Shown here in pieces: positions 32,401-44,756 of a DNA stretch of 64,000 nt. The DNA lies in NCBI GenBank assembly GCA_028023455.1, contig JAQFVV010006270.1, positions 4,860,834-4,924,833 on the forward strand, written 5' to 3'. The stretch's first letter is position 1. Each line of letters starts with the position of its first letter. This stretch comes from Epiperipatus broadwayi. Taxonomy: Eukaryota > Onychophora > Udeonychophora > Euonychophora > Peripatidae. The notes beneath the pieces were generated by a model. That model ran no database searches and had not been told where the DNA came from. It was given only the letters and a program-made list of their open reading frames with translations. The position numbers and the translations under genes were made by a program.

Positions 32401-33082
32401 ACAAGGCACATGAAGATAAAGATCTTGACAACTACATAGCAGGATTTCTGCAGAAAAGTCTGAAAAAGAATCAAGATGTGTTCTGTGCCATATTAGAAGA
32501 GATGAATTTACAGCAGTACTGAAATGATATTGTTCATGTCTCTATGAAATAGAAAGTTTGTTGTTGTTGTTGTTTGTTTGGCAACCGTTTTTATATTTTC
32601 TTTTTTGGTTGTTGAAGTTCAAAGCAAAAGAATGTAAATACAAAATTTGAACCAAAAGTGAAAAAGCAATTTCTATATATTTGTTTATGAATAAAAAAAC
32701 ACGCGGTAAATGACCAAAAAAATTAAAAAAATGTTTCTTCAAAAACAAGACAAAAAAAACTGGGATAAAAAAAAGTTTCTTTAAAAAAAAAAAAAAAGAC
32801 AAAAGAAATGTTTATTTTAAAAAAAAAAAAAAGTCCGAAGCAAAAAAAAAAAAAAAACATTTATTTATTTTTAAAAAATATATATATAACCGGTTAAAAA
32901 AATAATCCCCCCCCTTCCCCCCCCCCAAAAAAAAAATCAATCAAATCCCAAAATTAAAAACACAAATCAACAAAAAATAAAAACAGCCCGGTAACGTTAT
33001 ATCTATTTGTTTTTGATTAGCAACAGCACCATCGAGTGGTGTGGAAGATTACACGATGTATTGCCTAGAAATCAAATAAAAA

Positions 33083-33195
33083 TGGTAATGAGTTTATTGT
33101 TCGGGATTCATAAGAAGTTAGAGCGCTAAAATCAATTCGAGGACCTCCCGATCTTTAGCCGGATGCTTTATCAACTACACTAAACAATGCAGGGT
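33083..33195 (-). repeat. tRNA-derived SINE, copy F
   Basis: On the minus strand: GTGTAGTTGATAAAGCATCC, GGCTAAAGATCGGGAGGTCC (anticodon arm), TCGAATTGATTTTAGCGCTC, then the shared tail ACTTCTTATGAATCCCGAAC. A tail of the same SINE abuts the left end of the Merlin relic at 30522-30557. Confidence 0.65.
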
Positions 33196-33199
33196 ACAG

Positions 33200-33960
33200 A
33201 AACACTACAATTTTCAAATGTATTTTTATTATTAATTCTTTGAATTTTTTAAACATATATTATTCATTGAAAGATTTGATTAACAAAAACATTAATATTT
33301 CAAATCGTTTTAGAATGAAGAAAATTAAAATAATTTTGCCTTTTATTTTTTTAATTTTTTTTTATTATTTCAATAGTTCTGACATAATCGATATATTAAT
33401 TTACTTTTACTAGATAACATTAATAATTTCAATAGTCTATTGATTACCTGAATTAATGAAAACCAAATAATTCAAAAAAATCAATTAAGACAAACAATAT
33501 ACATAAAAATACCCACTATATGCAAAATAATGTAATTTTATATTACTCTTGCTATTATATTTTCATACATGAAATATTATTTAAAAAATTGATTTAGGAA
33601 ATAGTTTACATATAATGTTATTTAGAAATTATGTATATTCACTCCTTCCTCAGGTAGATGCTTTCAAAAATTAGAACACGAAATAAACAGGTGATAAAGT
33701 TAGCAATACAGTGAAGCTATTGCATTCAAAGTATACAACTTTAATTACATTCTATCTAAAAAAAAAAAATTTCTGAAGATATTATAAAATATAATTTAAA
33801 TCAATATTTTAACAGTAATGTCAATAATCATTATATTCATTGAACATTTGATATTCTTCATGACATTTTTTATTTAATTGGTTTGCTAACTTTCAGTTTT
33901 CCATAGCTTGTTAATTGGTAGACAAGCTATTGACTCAGAAAAGTATTTCTTCATATAGGA
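33200..33960. other. no gene seen
   Basis: AT-rich; nothing recognised. Confidence 0.5.
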
Positions 33961-33967
33961 TAAACAA

Positions 33968-34180
33968 TAGGCAATTAAAATATCTTTAGGTTCCAATCTA
34001 CTACTTCACTAAATGTTTACATTTTCAGAAAGTGTCTACATCTCAATTAAGGATGGCAAATTGGAAAAATCAGTAGGCAATTAAGATACCTTTAGGTTCC
34101 AAATCTACTACTTCACTAATGTTTACATTTTCAGAAAGTGTCTACACCTCAATTAAGGGTCGCAAATCTGAAAATCATGT
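33968..34180 (+). repeat. 106-bp tandem duplication
   Basis: TAGGCAATTAA at 33968 and 34074 start two adjacent copies (shared CTACTTCACTAA, ATTTTCAGAAAGTGTCTACA, CTCAATTAAGG) with about 10% difference. No coding content. Confidence 0.85.
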
Positions 34181-34184
34181 TACA

Positions 34185-35115
34185 ATTTCTACCAGCGATA
34201 AATAACCTCTTCATATCTTCAATTGAAAAATGCTAATGATAATTTATAGTTTTTAAAGACTAATTTAGCTCTGTTTCACCACAAAATTTGATATTAATTT
34301 TTTCTTTCTCCTGCAGTGAATTCACTTTTTAACTGATTCAATTTTAAATAAAACTGCAATACAACTAATTACATATTACTGCCTTGGGTTGAAATTGACT
34401 GAAACAGTTGCTGGAATTAACTAGTATTAATTTCTATCTGTTTATATTCTTACTGCACTTCTATGTAATAATTTGCATTGGCCTGAAATTGACAATTGTA
34501 TTTGTCTTTTTAGAAAATGTGTCTAACTTGTTCGCTGGATGACATTTGTTTTTCAAACAATTTTTTTGGTTAATGACTCATTTAATGAATAAATTAAATA
34601 CAAAAGAAAATAACTTAATTGAATTTACACTTTTATTTTCTTATCCTAAACAACATTTTTAGCTTATAAAAATTAAAGTTTAAACTTGACTCTCAAATCT
34701 CAAAATTTGCAACAAAAATTCATTTCACTGTATCCAATTTTGAATCCATTCAATAATTTCAATAATATTTAATCACGTAAAATAGTATTTGAAATACTTA
34801 AAAATGGTATTAATGGTGAAGTTTCAATAATTTAAATGCTATGACTAGTGAAGTCTTTTTACAGTTGGTTGCTAGTTTAAAATTATAATCTAAAATGTTT
34901 TTGGTTGAAAGGCCAATTATTAAAGTTTCCAAAAATCTTAGCAATCAGCCATACATTGTCTTACTTTGTTGGTTATTTGAATTTTTTAATACTATAATAC
35001 ATTTTGCATCAAGTGTGAATTTTGTGTAAAGACGGATATCAGAATAAATTATGGGATTGATCAGAGTAATCATGGGAATTCATCAAATATGTAATATCAC
35101 ACATATAATTAATTT
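34185..35115. other. no gene seen
   Basis: AT-rich; nothing recognised. Confidence 0.5.
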
Positions 35116-35119
35116 GTAA

Positions 35120-35660
35120 ATGGTTATATATATATATATATATTAAGTGTAATAATGCTCAAGGCTAAATGGTTTTGTAAGTAATCATTAAAAGCCAATC
35201 AACTCTTAGACAATCCCAATATCAATAACAATCAACAATTTCAGACTGTTATCAAGGCAACCTCCTTTTAACCATTATTCCACCATTATTGTTAAAAGGA
35301 GGTTGCCTTGGCAACAGTTTGAATTGTTGATTGTTATTAATATTGGGATTGCCTAAGTGTTGATTGGCTTTTAATGATATATATATATATAAGTGTAATA
35401 ATGCTCAAGGCTAAATGGGTTTGTAAGTAATCATTAAAAACCAGTCAACATTTAGTCAATCTCAATATCAATAACAATTAAGAATTTCAAACTGTATCAA
35501 TAATTTCAATTTCTGTGGTCAATACTGGACCATTAATAAAGGTGGAATTCCATCTTTATTGTTAAAAGGAGGTTGCCTTGACAACAATTTAAAATTCTTC
35601 ATTGTTATTGATATTGGGATTGTCTAAGTGTTGATTGGTTTTTAATGATATATACATTTA
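35120..35660. repeat. two tandem foldback (MITE-like) elements
   Basis: Copy 1 is an inverted repeat with arms about 35187-35262 and 35289-35376. Copy 2 repeats the design at about 35430-35500 and 35560-35650. Shared inner motif: GTTAAAAGGAGGTTGCCTTG. Shared outer motif: ATTAAAAACCAGTCAACA-like with its inverse TTGATTGGTTTTTAATGATA. The two are separated by ATATATATATAAGTGTAATA, which also precedes copy 1. No reading frame. They fit a non-autonomous DNA element; the family is unknown. Confidence 0.75.
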
Positions 35661-35664
35661 AGAC

Positions 35665-37525
35665 ACTGCATATATTTATGCACATATGTTAATTTTAATG
35701 TACTAGATTATACAGTTTGATATACATGTTAAAATGTTGTTATTTTACCTTTCACCTTCTTCTTCTCGGCTTACAATTAATAAAAAATTGAATTGTTTTT
35801 CAATGCTCCAAAAACATGGGTGACTAAAATATATATATATATATGCATATATAGTCAAAAAATAAAAATCCTAATGATACAAACAATTAAGAACCAATAG
35901 AAGTGACATTAAATAAAATCAGCTATAATAAAATAATATTAAAACATTTTACAAGAAAATTTGCAAACATTTAAAAACAGATTTAATACAATTTAAGACA
36001 AAAAAAGCCACTTATACCAAACTTATTCATTGATATTTCTTTAAGCAATATAATCTGTTATTGCATTTTATTAATTTAAAATGTAGCACAAAATAAAATG
36101 AAGAAATTAAAAGATGAATTTCCAGCAATTATCAGAAATCTTAAGAATCTAGACTTGTTATTAAAAAACAATTGAAAATTGCAGGAATATTGTCATTTCA
36201 TAAAAGCATTTGAGGCCTTTATAAAAGGATAATATTCCTGCAATTACCAGTTGCTTTATGTTTTGCAATATTTAGTGTCATATTAAATTTTAAACCAATT
36301 TTCACAATAACTTCAGTTTTAATAACATTAGAGCAAAATAATCTATATTGATAGAAAATAGAACAATTAAGGAAAAAAATATGGCTAAAAAAAGTAATGG
36401 TTACCATTAAAAAAGTAAAGGGGAAAAGAAATTTAAATGTCTGAAAAAATTATATTGTTTGTTCATAATTTCTAATTTAATATTAACTAAAGTTAAAATT
36501 ATATCTTCATTGATAATTTCATTGTATTCCTCACAAAATTCTCATTCAAACCATATACAATATTTCTTATCCAATATAATCGACACCTTTAGAACTTACA
36601 AAAAAAGAATCACAATAATTCATCATATTTTTTTGTACCCCAAAAGTTAAAAAATGTCAAGGTATCTATGAGAAAAAAGTTTGTTCCTAGTAAAAGATAC
36701 AAAATATATTATTTCCAGAAGGTGGATATGCATTTGTAATTATAGAAATTGGCTATTATCTATCCAGAAATGGAAGACCATTGTCTTTATCAATGACAAA
36801 ATGAGTCTCCTCTCTTCATTTTATATTTTTATGCACACCAATGGTGCTATTTTGTTATAATTATTGTTCCACAAAAATATAATTTATTTGCATATAGCTC
36901 ATTTTCTAGATGTAGACTTGAAAATAATGGGATGCAAAATGTGGCAAAACTACTGAATTCACAGCACAGGCATCAAGATATAGGCAAGAATCTGAATTTG
37001 ATTCTTTGCCTGCATATAATTCAATGTGTTATACATAATGGTTGTGATTATACCACACACCCATCACTTGAAACTTCTTTTTATTGGTTTTAAGAGTTTA
37101 TAGTGTCACATGATACTATGCTCAGTAAATTTCATGATTGCTTTACTAACTGAAATCTTTCCATGCATTTGATAATCAGCCTTAAAATTTACATTGCACT
37201 GCTCCATAACAGCCTAATTTTATAGATGCAGTTAAAATCATTACTTGTTATACAAACAAATATGCAAATACACAGTAATACAAATGCAGACATGGTAATA
37301 AATTATTAAATCTTTTGAGAGTCATGACATCTATAAAATAAAGTTGGATCAAACTTGGATCAGAGCCCCAAAATTATATTGTATATAATCGCCTAATTTA
37401 CAAATATAATTTATATAGTACACAGACACATTAGTTGAAAGACAAACATATTAATAAAAAAAACTAAAATAATTATAATCAAATAATAAATAATCTAAAA
37501 TTGAAGACTTACATATAATATATGG
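35665..37525. other. no gene seen
   Basis: AT-rich with short (AT)n. Small frames are not convincing. Confidence 0.5.
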
Positions 37526-37629
37526 TGTTATGTGTATTTTCAGGATGAAGGCTTGAAATTGCAGAATCTTCAAAACATGTTGAATCCATTTTCTAATTAC
37601 CTTTTACTGTTAAAACATTTACACCTTTA

Positions 37630-37880
37630 TTTTTTTCATCATCAACCATTATCAATACACTGCAGGATGAAGGTCTCTGCAAGTTCAATCCATCTCCAAT
37701 CTTTAGCTTCTCTTCTCCACATCACCCCTGCACACTTTATTTCATCCATCCATCTCATATGTGGTTTCTTTCTGGGTCTTTTACAATCTTTGGGAATTTA
37801 ACTTCTCTGATCTTTAGCTTCTCTTCTCCACATCACCCTGCACACTTTCTTATTTCATTCATCCATCTCACATGATTTTT
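37630..37880 (-). pseudogene. 3' end of a LINE, copy 1
   Basis: Contains CACTGCAGGATGAAGGTCTC and CTTCTCTTCTCCACATCACC, the reverse complement of a LINE C-terminus that ends LGETFILQWIDNG in the copy at 44.8 kb. An internal segment (TTTAGCTTCTCTTCTCCACA) is duplicated at about 37698 and 37812. It is 5' truncated, as usual for LINEs. Confidence 0.6.
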
Positions 37881-38623
37881 TTCTTACAATCTAATAAATT
37901 GAACTAAACAAAATTAAATGGACTTTTTACTAGAAAAATTGTTTAAAAATTGGATTTTTGTTCGATTTTAACATGCTGTATATAAGATGAAAGAGAAAAT
38001 TAAACTGCAGAGAATGATGGTATTGGTGCATGTGTAGTCCATTTGATTTCACCACAATTTTAAAATGAAAACAAATTTTAATTTCAAAGGAATGAGTGGC
38101 AGCTGTGCTAACTTTTGTGAAATATTTATAACAAGTCTAGATTCTTAAAATCTCTGATATTTTCCAAAAATGATGCATTAACCGAGAGGTGGATTACTTT
38201 ATTTTTCTACCTTTTAGTTGGCGATTTACGTGAAAGCATTATTTTTAAAAAAAAAAAATTATATATTGTTTTTTACTTTTTAGTTATATTTACATATTAT
38301 TTAAAAAATGGTTATATCTGCAAAAAAACCTGACAGTAATTATAATTTAATAATAAGATGTGAAAATAAAAAATATGCTCTCTTATAAATAAATTCTGAA
38401 TTTAAATATCATGTAATCCTCTAAATATATAAAAATATTTGTGTATTGCCTTTTTAATTAATATAATTAATTATTAGTTAAATCAATATTAACAAAATTT
38501 TATTCTGCAAATATAATGTTTCTATCAGTTATATATATATATATATTAGTTAATTTAATTAATATATAAATTTTTTCTACAATACAGGCTTTTTCGTACC
38601 TGAACTCCAATATGTAATATATA

Positions 38624-38693
38624 GGGGGTTTGAACTCAGACTTTCACATGACCCTAAACTATCCATGCTATCTCATGCTGTTGACAATATTAA
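38624..38693 (-). repeat. tRNA-like SINE fragment
   Basis: On the minus strand: GATAGCATGGATAGTTTAGG (A-box-like) and AAGTCTGAGTTCAAACCCC (B-box-like) about 30 bases apart. The B-box half matches the hairpin at 2.5 kb. It does not fold into a complete tRNA. Confidence 0.5.
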
Positions 38694-38699
38694 CAAAAA

Positions 38700-39690
38700 A
38701 ACATTATACAAAGGTAATATTTCCATTGGCTCGGTTGTTAAAAAGTTTTCTTGGGAAGTGTTTGAGTTCTAAACTGGGATGAATTTTTTTTCATTGTTAA
38801 AAAAATTAAAAAATGTGGACATACAGACAGAAACACAGACAGGGAAAATTAATATAAAAGCATTTAAAAGGGTACTTTATTAATATATAGTCAAATTGAA
38901 TAAATTAATGTTTTAAATTAAGAGCCACATAAATAATAATTAGTTAAAAAATAAAGTGGAGTTATATTCTGAAAATTTATTGACAAAACAACTGAATTTT
39001 TTCCCCATCATGGACTGATAAAGCATCCATATTTTTAAAAACATTCTATAGATCATTCTTTAAATTTACTAACATATGATCTTCATCAATATACTGTGAA
39101 TCTGAAAAAGATTAAAGATTTTTTTTTATCAGTTCAAATTAAAAACTAAAATTTAGGTTGCATATTGATCCTTGTTTTATGAAGTTGCTGATAAACTCTA
39201 AAAAGTCACTACTATATAAACAAAAAGTTGGAGTGAAAGGCCTATTAATTTTTAATAGTCACCAATAATAATACTTCATTTCTTCAATGACTATATATAT
39301 ATATATAAAGAACCAGACATTTTCATAAAACAACAGAAACTCTTTTAGTTTTACTGAGTCAAATGCCTTGATTAAATCAATTTAAAATAACATATAAATT
39401 ACACCTACACTTGTGATGTTTTTATTGCATTTTCTAAGACAACAAAAATTATTATTAATAGCACTTTTTTATTTTCTAAAACAAACTAAGTCTAAAGTAA
39501 CTATTAGCTTTCAAGGGACTTTATTCAACAAAGTAAAAAGGGTTATATTATTTCTTTTGTATACATATTATTAGATATTGCTTAAAATACAAATAACACA
39601 AAGTTTTGAAAACAAGCAAAAGATCACACTTGGATGAATTGGTTTTCACTTGAAATATTGCAATGGTGGCAAGTAGTACTTTTTAGTTTC
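38700..39690. other. no gene seen
   Basis: AT-rich; (AT)n near 39292. Confidence 0.5.
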
Positions 39691-39699
39691 TGCTTTTTA

Positions 39700-41200
39700 T
39701 TTCAGATTTATTAATCTTGAGTGAGCTATTTCTTACAAGCTTGAAGGTAACTGCAGTTGAGACCAGGTATCAATGAAAGTATTTTGGTTTATTTTTTCAT
39801 CTCTTTGATATATACTATCCAATTTATTTTTGAATATGTTTGGATACTTTCTTAGGTTATTATATATGAATTTGCACCTTGTACACCAAAGTACACTATC
39901 CATTTTTTTGTTTTTGAAGAGTGTGTATATTATTGACTAAATATTATCAAGTCCTTGGCATAAAAAATGATGATCCTGTATTCTGAGTTTTTGTGGCAAA
40001 ATCTGCATAGATGATCTACATTTTGAAGTTTCTTTTATTGAATAGAAGTTAATTTTAAAGTAAAAAATCATAATATTTTGGTTCAAGTGACCAGAATTTG
40101 AATTTATGGCAAAGTTGTTTGTCGATGGTGTTGAGTACTGTTTTATCATAATCTTGTAGAGAGTGTAAAAATGAGTGAATTTGCCAGTACTTGAATTTAT
40201 TTTAAGGCAGTTTGAAAACCAAAATTTTTATAGACAATAATGGAGTGAGTAATGTTTTTAGGAATTCTTGAATAGGAAGTGGTTTGTCTATGGAAGTGAT
40301 TTTACAGGCATTTGTAGATATGGAATTTTTTGCACATCCAAAAGATTGTTGTTTTTTGGATTCTGAAAGTTAGAATTGAGTGAAGCCCTAGACCATTATG
40401 TGAGAGTGAATTTTTGAGATGTCTTATGAATATTGAGATTACCTCCCCCACAAACGTTTCCTGCAAAGTGAGTCTATTTGATTAGTAAAGGCTTTGGTGA
40501 ATAATACTATAGAGGTGTAGTATGTGACTTTTGTTGTGATCACCAGGTGAAAAAGTGATATCTTAGCATAAAGTGACAGGTATGATTTTGATAGTAAATT
40601 GACTATAATTTCTATTTTATTTTTAAGTGTATTTTGTATAAGTGACTGCACTGGTAAATGGAACAAGTAAAAATGGAATCCAAGGAAAGGATTTGGTTTG
40701 TGTTGTAAATGTTTTGTTATACTACTGCCAGTGGAAATGTGCCAGGCACAGGATTTTTGCATGTTGAATGTTAATTTATATTTATCCGTATAATCTGAAA
40801 GAATCTGTAGATGTTTGGGGATGTATTTTTTAAAATGGCAAAAAGTTTGATAGATCGTCCATGTAAGCTATACATGAGATGTTGGTGTATAGGCAGGGAA
40901 TGTAAATTCCAGATATTTCATTTTCTATTATGTTAATTTTGGAGGTGTTTATGCAGACCATGAATAGTAAAGCACTAAGAGGGGATCCTTGTAGGATGTA
41001 TTGATATGATATAATTGGAGGTGATGTTTACCATTTAGAGTAATGTATATTCCATGGTGGTTTAATTTTAGATTAGCAAGTAGAGGTAAGTAGGCCTTTG
41101 GCACTTTATTTTGTTCCAGAATTTTAAGAACAGTATTTATTGGTATCATATCAAAGACTGCCTCTATGGCTAGTAACTATTACCTTCAACTGGAATCAAC
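39700..41200 (-). pseudogene. decayed LINE reverse transcriptase
   Basis: Minus strand, several frames. At 41149-40949: MIPINTVLKILEQNKVP then NHHGIYITLNG, the RT block between the first catalytic Asp region and the GxxQG loop, which is itself lost. At 40762-40439: YLSLYAKISLFHLVITTKV then DSLCRKRLWGR, the thumb/post-RT region. The catalytic region between them has several stops (WTIYQ in place of the DD box region). About 1.5 kb of one LINE remains. The clade is not settled; it resembles the fragment at 60-850. Confidence 0.55.
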
Positions 41201-41465
41201 CTATCTAATAAAATATTTGAAAAATACAGATGCATTTCTAGAATCGAATGATAAGCAGTTTACTGGTTTGTACATTTCTGAAAATTCTAATGCTTTTGAA
41301 ATTAATATAAAAGCACTCTATTTTAAAATGTTAGTTATCTGGTGAGAGTTAGTCTTCTTGCTTTTATGATTACAAAGAGTTGTGATAATGGATAACTTCA
41401 TCAAATAGTTTAAATGAACGAATGGGAATGATACATCATTACAAACAGTTATCTAATTTGTTCTG

Positions 41466-41612
41466 TATAAATACAATTTATCCAAACCACTTCAACTCTT
41501 TTTATAAAAACCCTCCTGCAGTCTTCAATTGGCTCTGAAGAAGGCTGCAGGACAGTCGAAACATAAAAGGGTTTTGCTAAAAAGTGTTCAAAGTGGTTTG
41601 GATAAATTGTTG
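41466..41612. repeat. inverted pair of Penelope-type terminal repeats
   Basis: AATTTATCCAAACCACTT at 41477 is mirrored by AAGTGGTTTGGATAAATT ending near 41610. The inner parts TATAAAAACCCT...CCTGCAGTCTTCAATTGG and CTGAAGAAGGCTGCAGG...AAAAGGGTTTT also pair. The left copy lacks about 16 bases around GTCGAAAC. Confidence 0.75.
41534..41562 (+). ncRNA. hammerhead-like core, Penelope-type
   Basis: CUGAAGA, A, GGCUG-CAGGA-CAGUC (5-bp stem II with one G-U), GAAAC. Compared with the 23.1-kb core (GACUG/CAGUC), the second base has changed from A-U to G-U pairing, which keeps the stem. Stems I and III are not clear. Confidence 0.5.
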
Positions 41613-42076
41613 TGTGTGTGAATATAGAAAATCAGATGTATTAATCTTTAACTTGGATTAAAGTATATATTTGTGCTAGAGAAAAACTATAGTTTAATGA
41701 ATGATTTAATGATAAATGCAATTAAGTTTATCAAAAGTGAATGAAAATGAGGTTGTAAGTGGAGTAAGTTTGGCAGTTGAAAAAGAAAATGTGAAAAATT
41801 GCCACACATAAATACACTTCATGTAATAAAGATATATATGGCAGATGGTGACCTGGGCCAACTGATGAGTGCTGGTTCAGCATGAAATGCATCTTGGGGA
41901 TCATTTGTCTTTTATTGTATCTTTATTTATATGAAAAATGAAAAGAGAGAAAAGTGGAGTTTATTAATACATCGATATATAAGATATCATAGCAAAATAA
42001 AGAAAAGTGTGCTTTTGGAAATTTGTTCTGTCATTACTCATAATGTGATATAAACAATTCCTTCATTTGTAATTAT

Positions 42077-42590
42077 GTGTTGGACTATTTCAATAATCTA
42101 ATTTTAATTATTAATTGCTTTTAGAAAAAAATAAACTTTATTTAAACTTTTCAAATACATTTAATTGTTCATAACAATATAATGTTTTGAGTGCTATTAT
42201 TTTTCTCTCTTTTTCAAATGTTGCTAGTCTGACCAATGAGAGTACTAGCATGAGATTTAAACCAATGAAAGTACTAGCATGAGATTTAAACCAATGAGAG
42301 TACTAGCATGAGATTTAAACCAATGAGAGTACTAGCATGAGATTTAAACCAATGAGAGTACTAGCATGAGATTTAAACCAATGAGAGTACTAGCATGAGA
42401 TTTAAACCAATGAGAGTACTAGCATGAGATTTAAACCAATGAGAGTACTAGCATGAGATTTAAACCAATGAGAGTACTAGCATGAGATTTAAACCAATGA
42501 GAGTACTAGCATGAGATTTGAACCAGTGATCTTTAGAATTATAAATATTAAATTTAAGATGATGCTCTAACCAACTGCTCTGTCACCTAG
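42077..42590 (-). repeat. composite tRNA + hammerhead-like SINE, copy 1, with minisatellite
   Basis: On the minus strand: tRNA-like head CAGAGCAGTTGGTTAGAGCA, B box TGGTTCAAATCTCATG, then ten 29-bp repeats, a decayed hammerhead-like region (TTTGAAAAAGAGAG...CACTCAAAAC), and the tail AAAGTTTAAATAAAGTTTAT. The same order without the minisatellite occurs at 49.35 kb. The head contains an extra ~20 bases between anticodon-arm halves. Confidence 0.7.
42232..42521. repeat. minisatellite, 10 copies of 29 bp
   Basis: The unit ACCAATGAGAGTACTAGCAT plus GAGATTTAA is repeated ten times with almost no variation (one A for G in copy 2; the last copy ends GAGATTTGA). The unit derives from the B-box side of the SINE. 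The homogeneity indicates a recent expansion. Confidence 0.95.
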
Positions 42591-42599
42591 ATTATTTTT

Positions 42600-43435
42600 G
42601 AATTTAAAAGTCACCAGTTTGATTACTATTCTAGTACTGCCAATAGTCAGGTCAGCAATACACAAAAAGCCAGTCAAAACATTATCTCATATGTTAATCT
42701 GTGTGGTTATTATTAATAGGTGAATTTGTTTGAAAGGTTTAAATACAATTTGATTTTTTCTAAAAACATTTAACAAAATGAGATAATAGGAGTAGCTCAA
42801 TATACAATTACCAGTAAAATACCATGATAACAAACCATCAGACAATTTGTTTGAACTATCATCATTACGTTATTTAAAAAAGTACCATCCATAACAGAAT
42901 TATGTAACTGTCTTCTTAGGTTCACATGTTATTTTCAATGTACCAAAACAAAAAAATCTAAAATGACTATGAAGGCATTGTATTTCCTTTGCAGTTTTAA
43001 TTTGCTGATCGTTATTTAGGTCTTTTTGTCATTTGTTAAGCTTCTATCTATACTGGTTATAAAGTCCACATCCACCATTTTATTATTCTGCCAAGAAACA
43101 ATGCCTCATGTTTTTTAAAAAAATCAAATCCTTAATATACAAACTCCGACAGAGAACGATTCAGAATTGTATTTTATTAGTGAATCCAAAAACATATTCC
43201 ATCTTTAAGACAATTTCATACTTCAGTAACATAAATAAGCTGCATAATCCAAATTGGAAATTTTAATATTTAATCATTCTTGAAATTTAGCATTGCAACA
43301 ACTGCATATAAAAAACAAATACTAAATTTTCTACCAATATATATTTTTATGGCAGCTATAATTATTATCTTATTTCAACAATTGATAAAAAGAGCTAAAA
43401 GGACAGTTGTAAAAATTATAGAGCAATAAAAATTA
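42600..43435. other. no gene seen
   Basis: AT-rich; nothing recognised. Confidence 0.45.
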
Positions 43436-43439
43436 AACA

Positions 43440-44640
43440 ATTCCTTAAGTCAGATATATGGGGAAATGCTGAAAAATAGAATTAAATTTGAATATAGGAG
43501 TTTGAAAGTAGATGAACAAGTAGGTTCCAGAGAACAAAGGTCTGCCGCGGACTACCTGTTTTGTAGGATCCAAGTAAAAAAGAAAATGGCAGGAAATCAA
43601 GAGATAAGTCTTTTATATAAAGATATTAAAAAGCAAATGATAGTATCCTTACCAAAAAACTGTGGGAAGCATTGTAATTAACAATCGTATGTGTGACCAC
43701 ATAATAATATATGCAAAGTGAGACAGGAAATATGATTTCAGATAACAAAAAATAAACAAAGGATTCAAAGTATATTGCCTATCATATAAATGTTTTAAAT
43801 TATATCTAATACTAACTCTTAAAATATGAAAAAGGAAATGGGAGATAATGGGGAATTTCTCTACATAATAATAAAATACTTTTATATAATGAACTGTGAT
43901 GATGCCTAAATGTTTTTAATTCAGTATCACGATTGTCTAAAAAAATTAATAAATGGATATAAAAAATAGAATATGGAAATAAATATAATAAAAACAATAA
44001 ATATGTGTACTGGTTGAATAAAACATGAATATAATAGAAGATGGACAACAGATTGAAAAATGTGAGGAATATAAGCATTTAAGCATGAAAATCATACAAA
44101 GGAAATAATAGACAAAGCTATAAAAAGTATACTAGGTAGAAAAATTGTAGCATGAACTGTTGTATGATCAAAATATATCAAAAGCAAGAAATGGCAAATA
44201 TATGACCCAATAGTGAAAGTATCATTACATATGATAATGAAGGAAAAAATGGAAAAAGAATGGATGATTATGGAAAAGGATTGTTGCAAATGATTTGCAG
44301 GAAGATCAAAGAAAGAATGCATAAGCAATAAATATTGGACACACTATAACAAATGATAACAGGACAAGACAATTGGAATTGTTTGGACATGTGTAGAGGC
44401 TGTCTTAGGAAAGATTATCAAAACAAATATTAAACTGGATTTCATTAATAAGGAGAACAAGATGAAATCTAAAAAGAAGTTGAAAAGATAAAAAAATCAG
44501 TGACAGAAAGATTTATGTAAATATAGAGAGGCATGGCAATTGAGAACCAAAAAATATAATAGAGCATTATAGATAAATAAGAAGAGATTATCTGGTACTT
44601 TATAAAACGAAAATCGAATGGAAAGTACCAATGTTATTAT
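43440..44640 (+). pseudogene. RTE-like LINE reverse transcriptase, decayed
   Basis: 43466-43681 reads LKNRIKFEYRSLKVDEQVGS, then SAADYLFCRIQVKKKMAGNQ, then EISLLYKDIKKQMIVSLPK, the RT region between fingers and first catalytic Asp (the Asp region is KDIKK). Decayed parts follow: an EDGQQIEKCEEYKHLSMKI block at about 44035, LYDQNISKARN near 44160, and a C-terminal TRQLELFGHV...LSKQILNWIS block at 44355-44445. This order is that of RTE-type LINE proteins. Many stops and short deletions, including loss of the catalytic DD box. No functional protein. Confidence 0.6.
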
Positions 44641-44756
44641 CTTGCACACATTAATCTACAATCTAGCCAACTATGTATTTGTAATAATTGTTTGTGTAAT
44701 ATTAAATTATATTCTGATGTCTAATTATAACATAATCCATAAGGCATGCCATTATC

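Larger units (their letters stand above)
30558..33024. mobile_element. palindromic Merlin-type DNA transposon relic
   Basis: Arms 30558-31382 and 32234-33024 are inverted copies (ends GTTGCTAGTCAAAAACAAAT and the inverse of GTTGCTAATCAAAAACAAAT). Both include a C/G homopolymer tract, AACCGGTTATATATATAT and the last third of a transposase gene. The central 850 bp carries the rest of the gene in plus orientation only. The result is one full gene relic plus an inverted extra copy of its 3' part and flank. The sequence left of 30558 is the tail of a SINE. Confidence 0.75.

Noticed and set aside
32057-32431. Antisense frame across the Merlin transposase (minus, 124 codons)
   Set aside because: Shadow of the real transposase frame on the plus strand, which carries the family motifs.
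42232-42521. CRISPR-like array
   Set aside because: Units are contiguous with no unique spacers; it is a minisatellite in a SINE.
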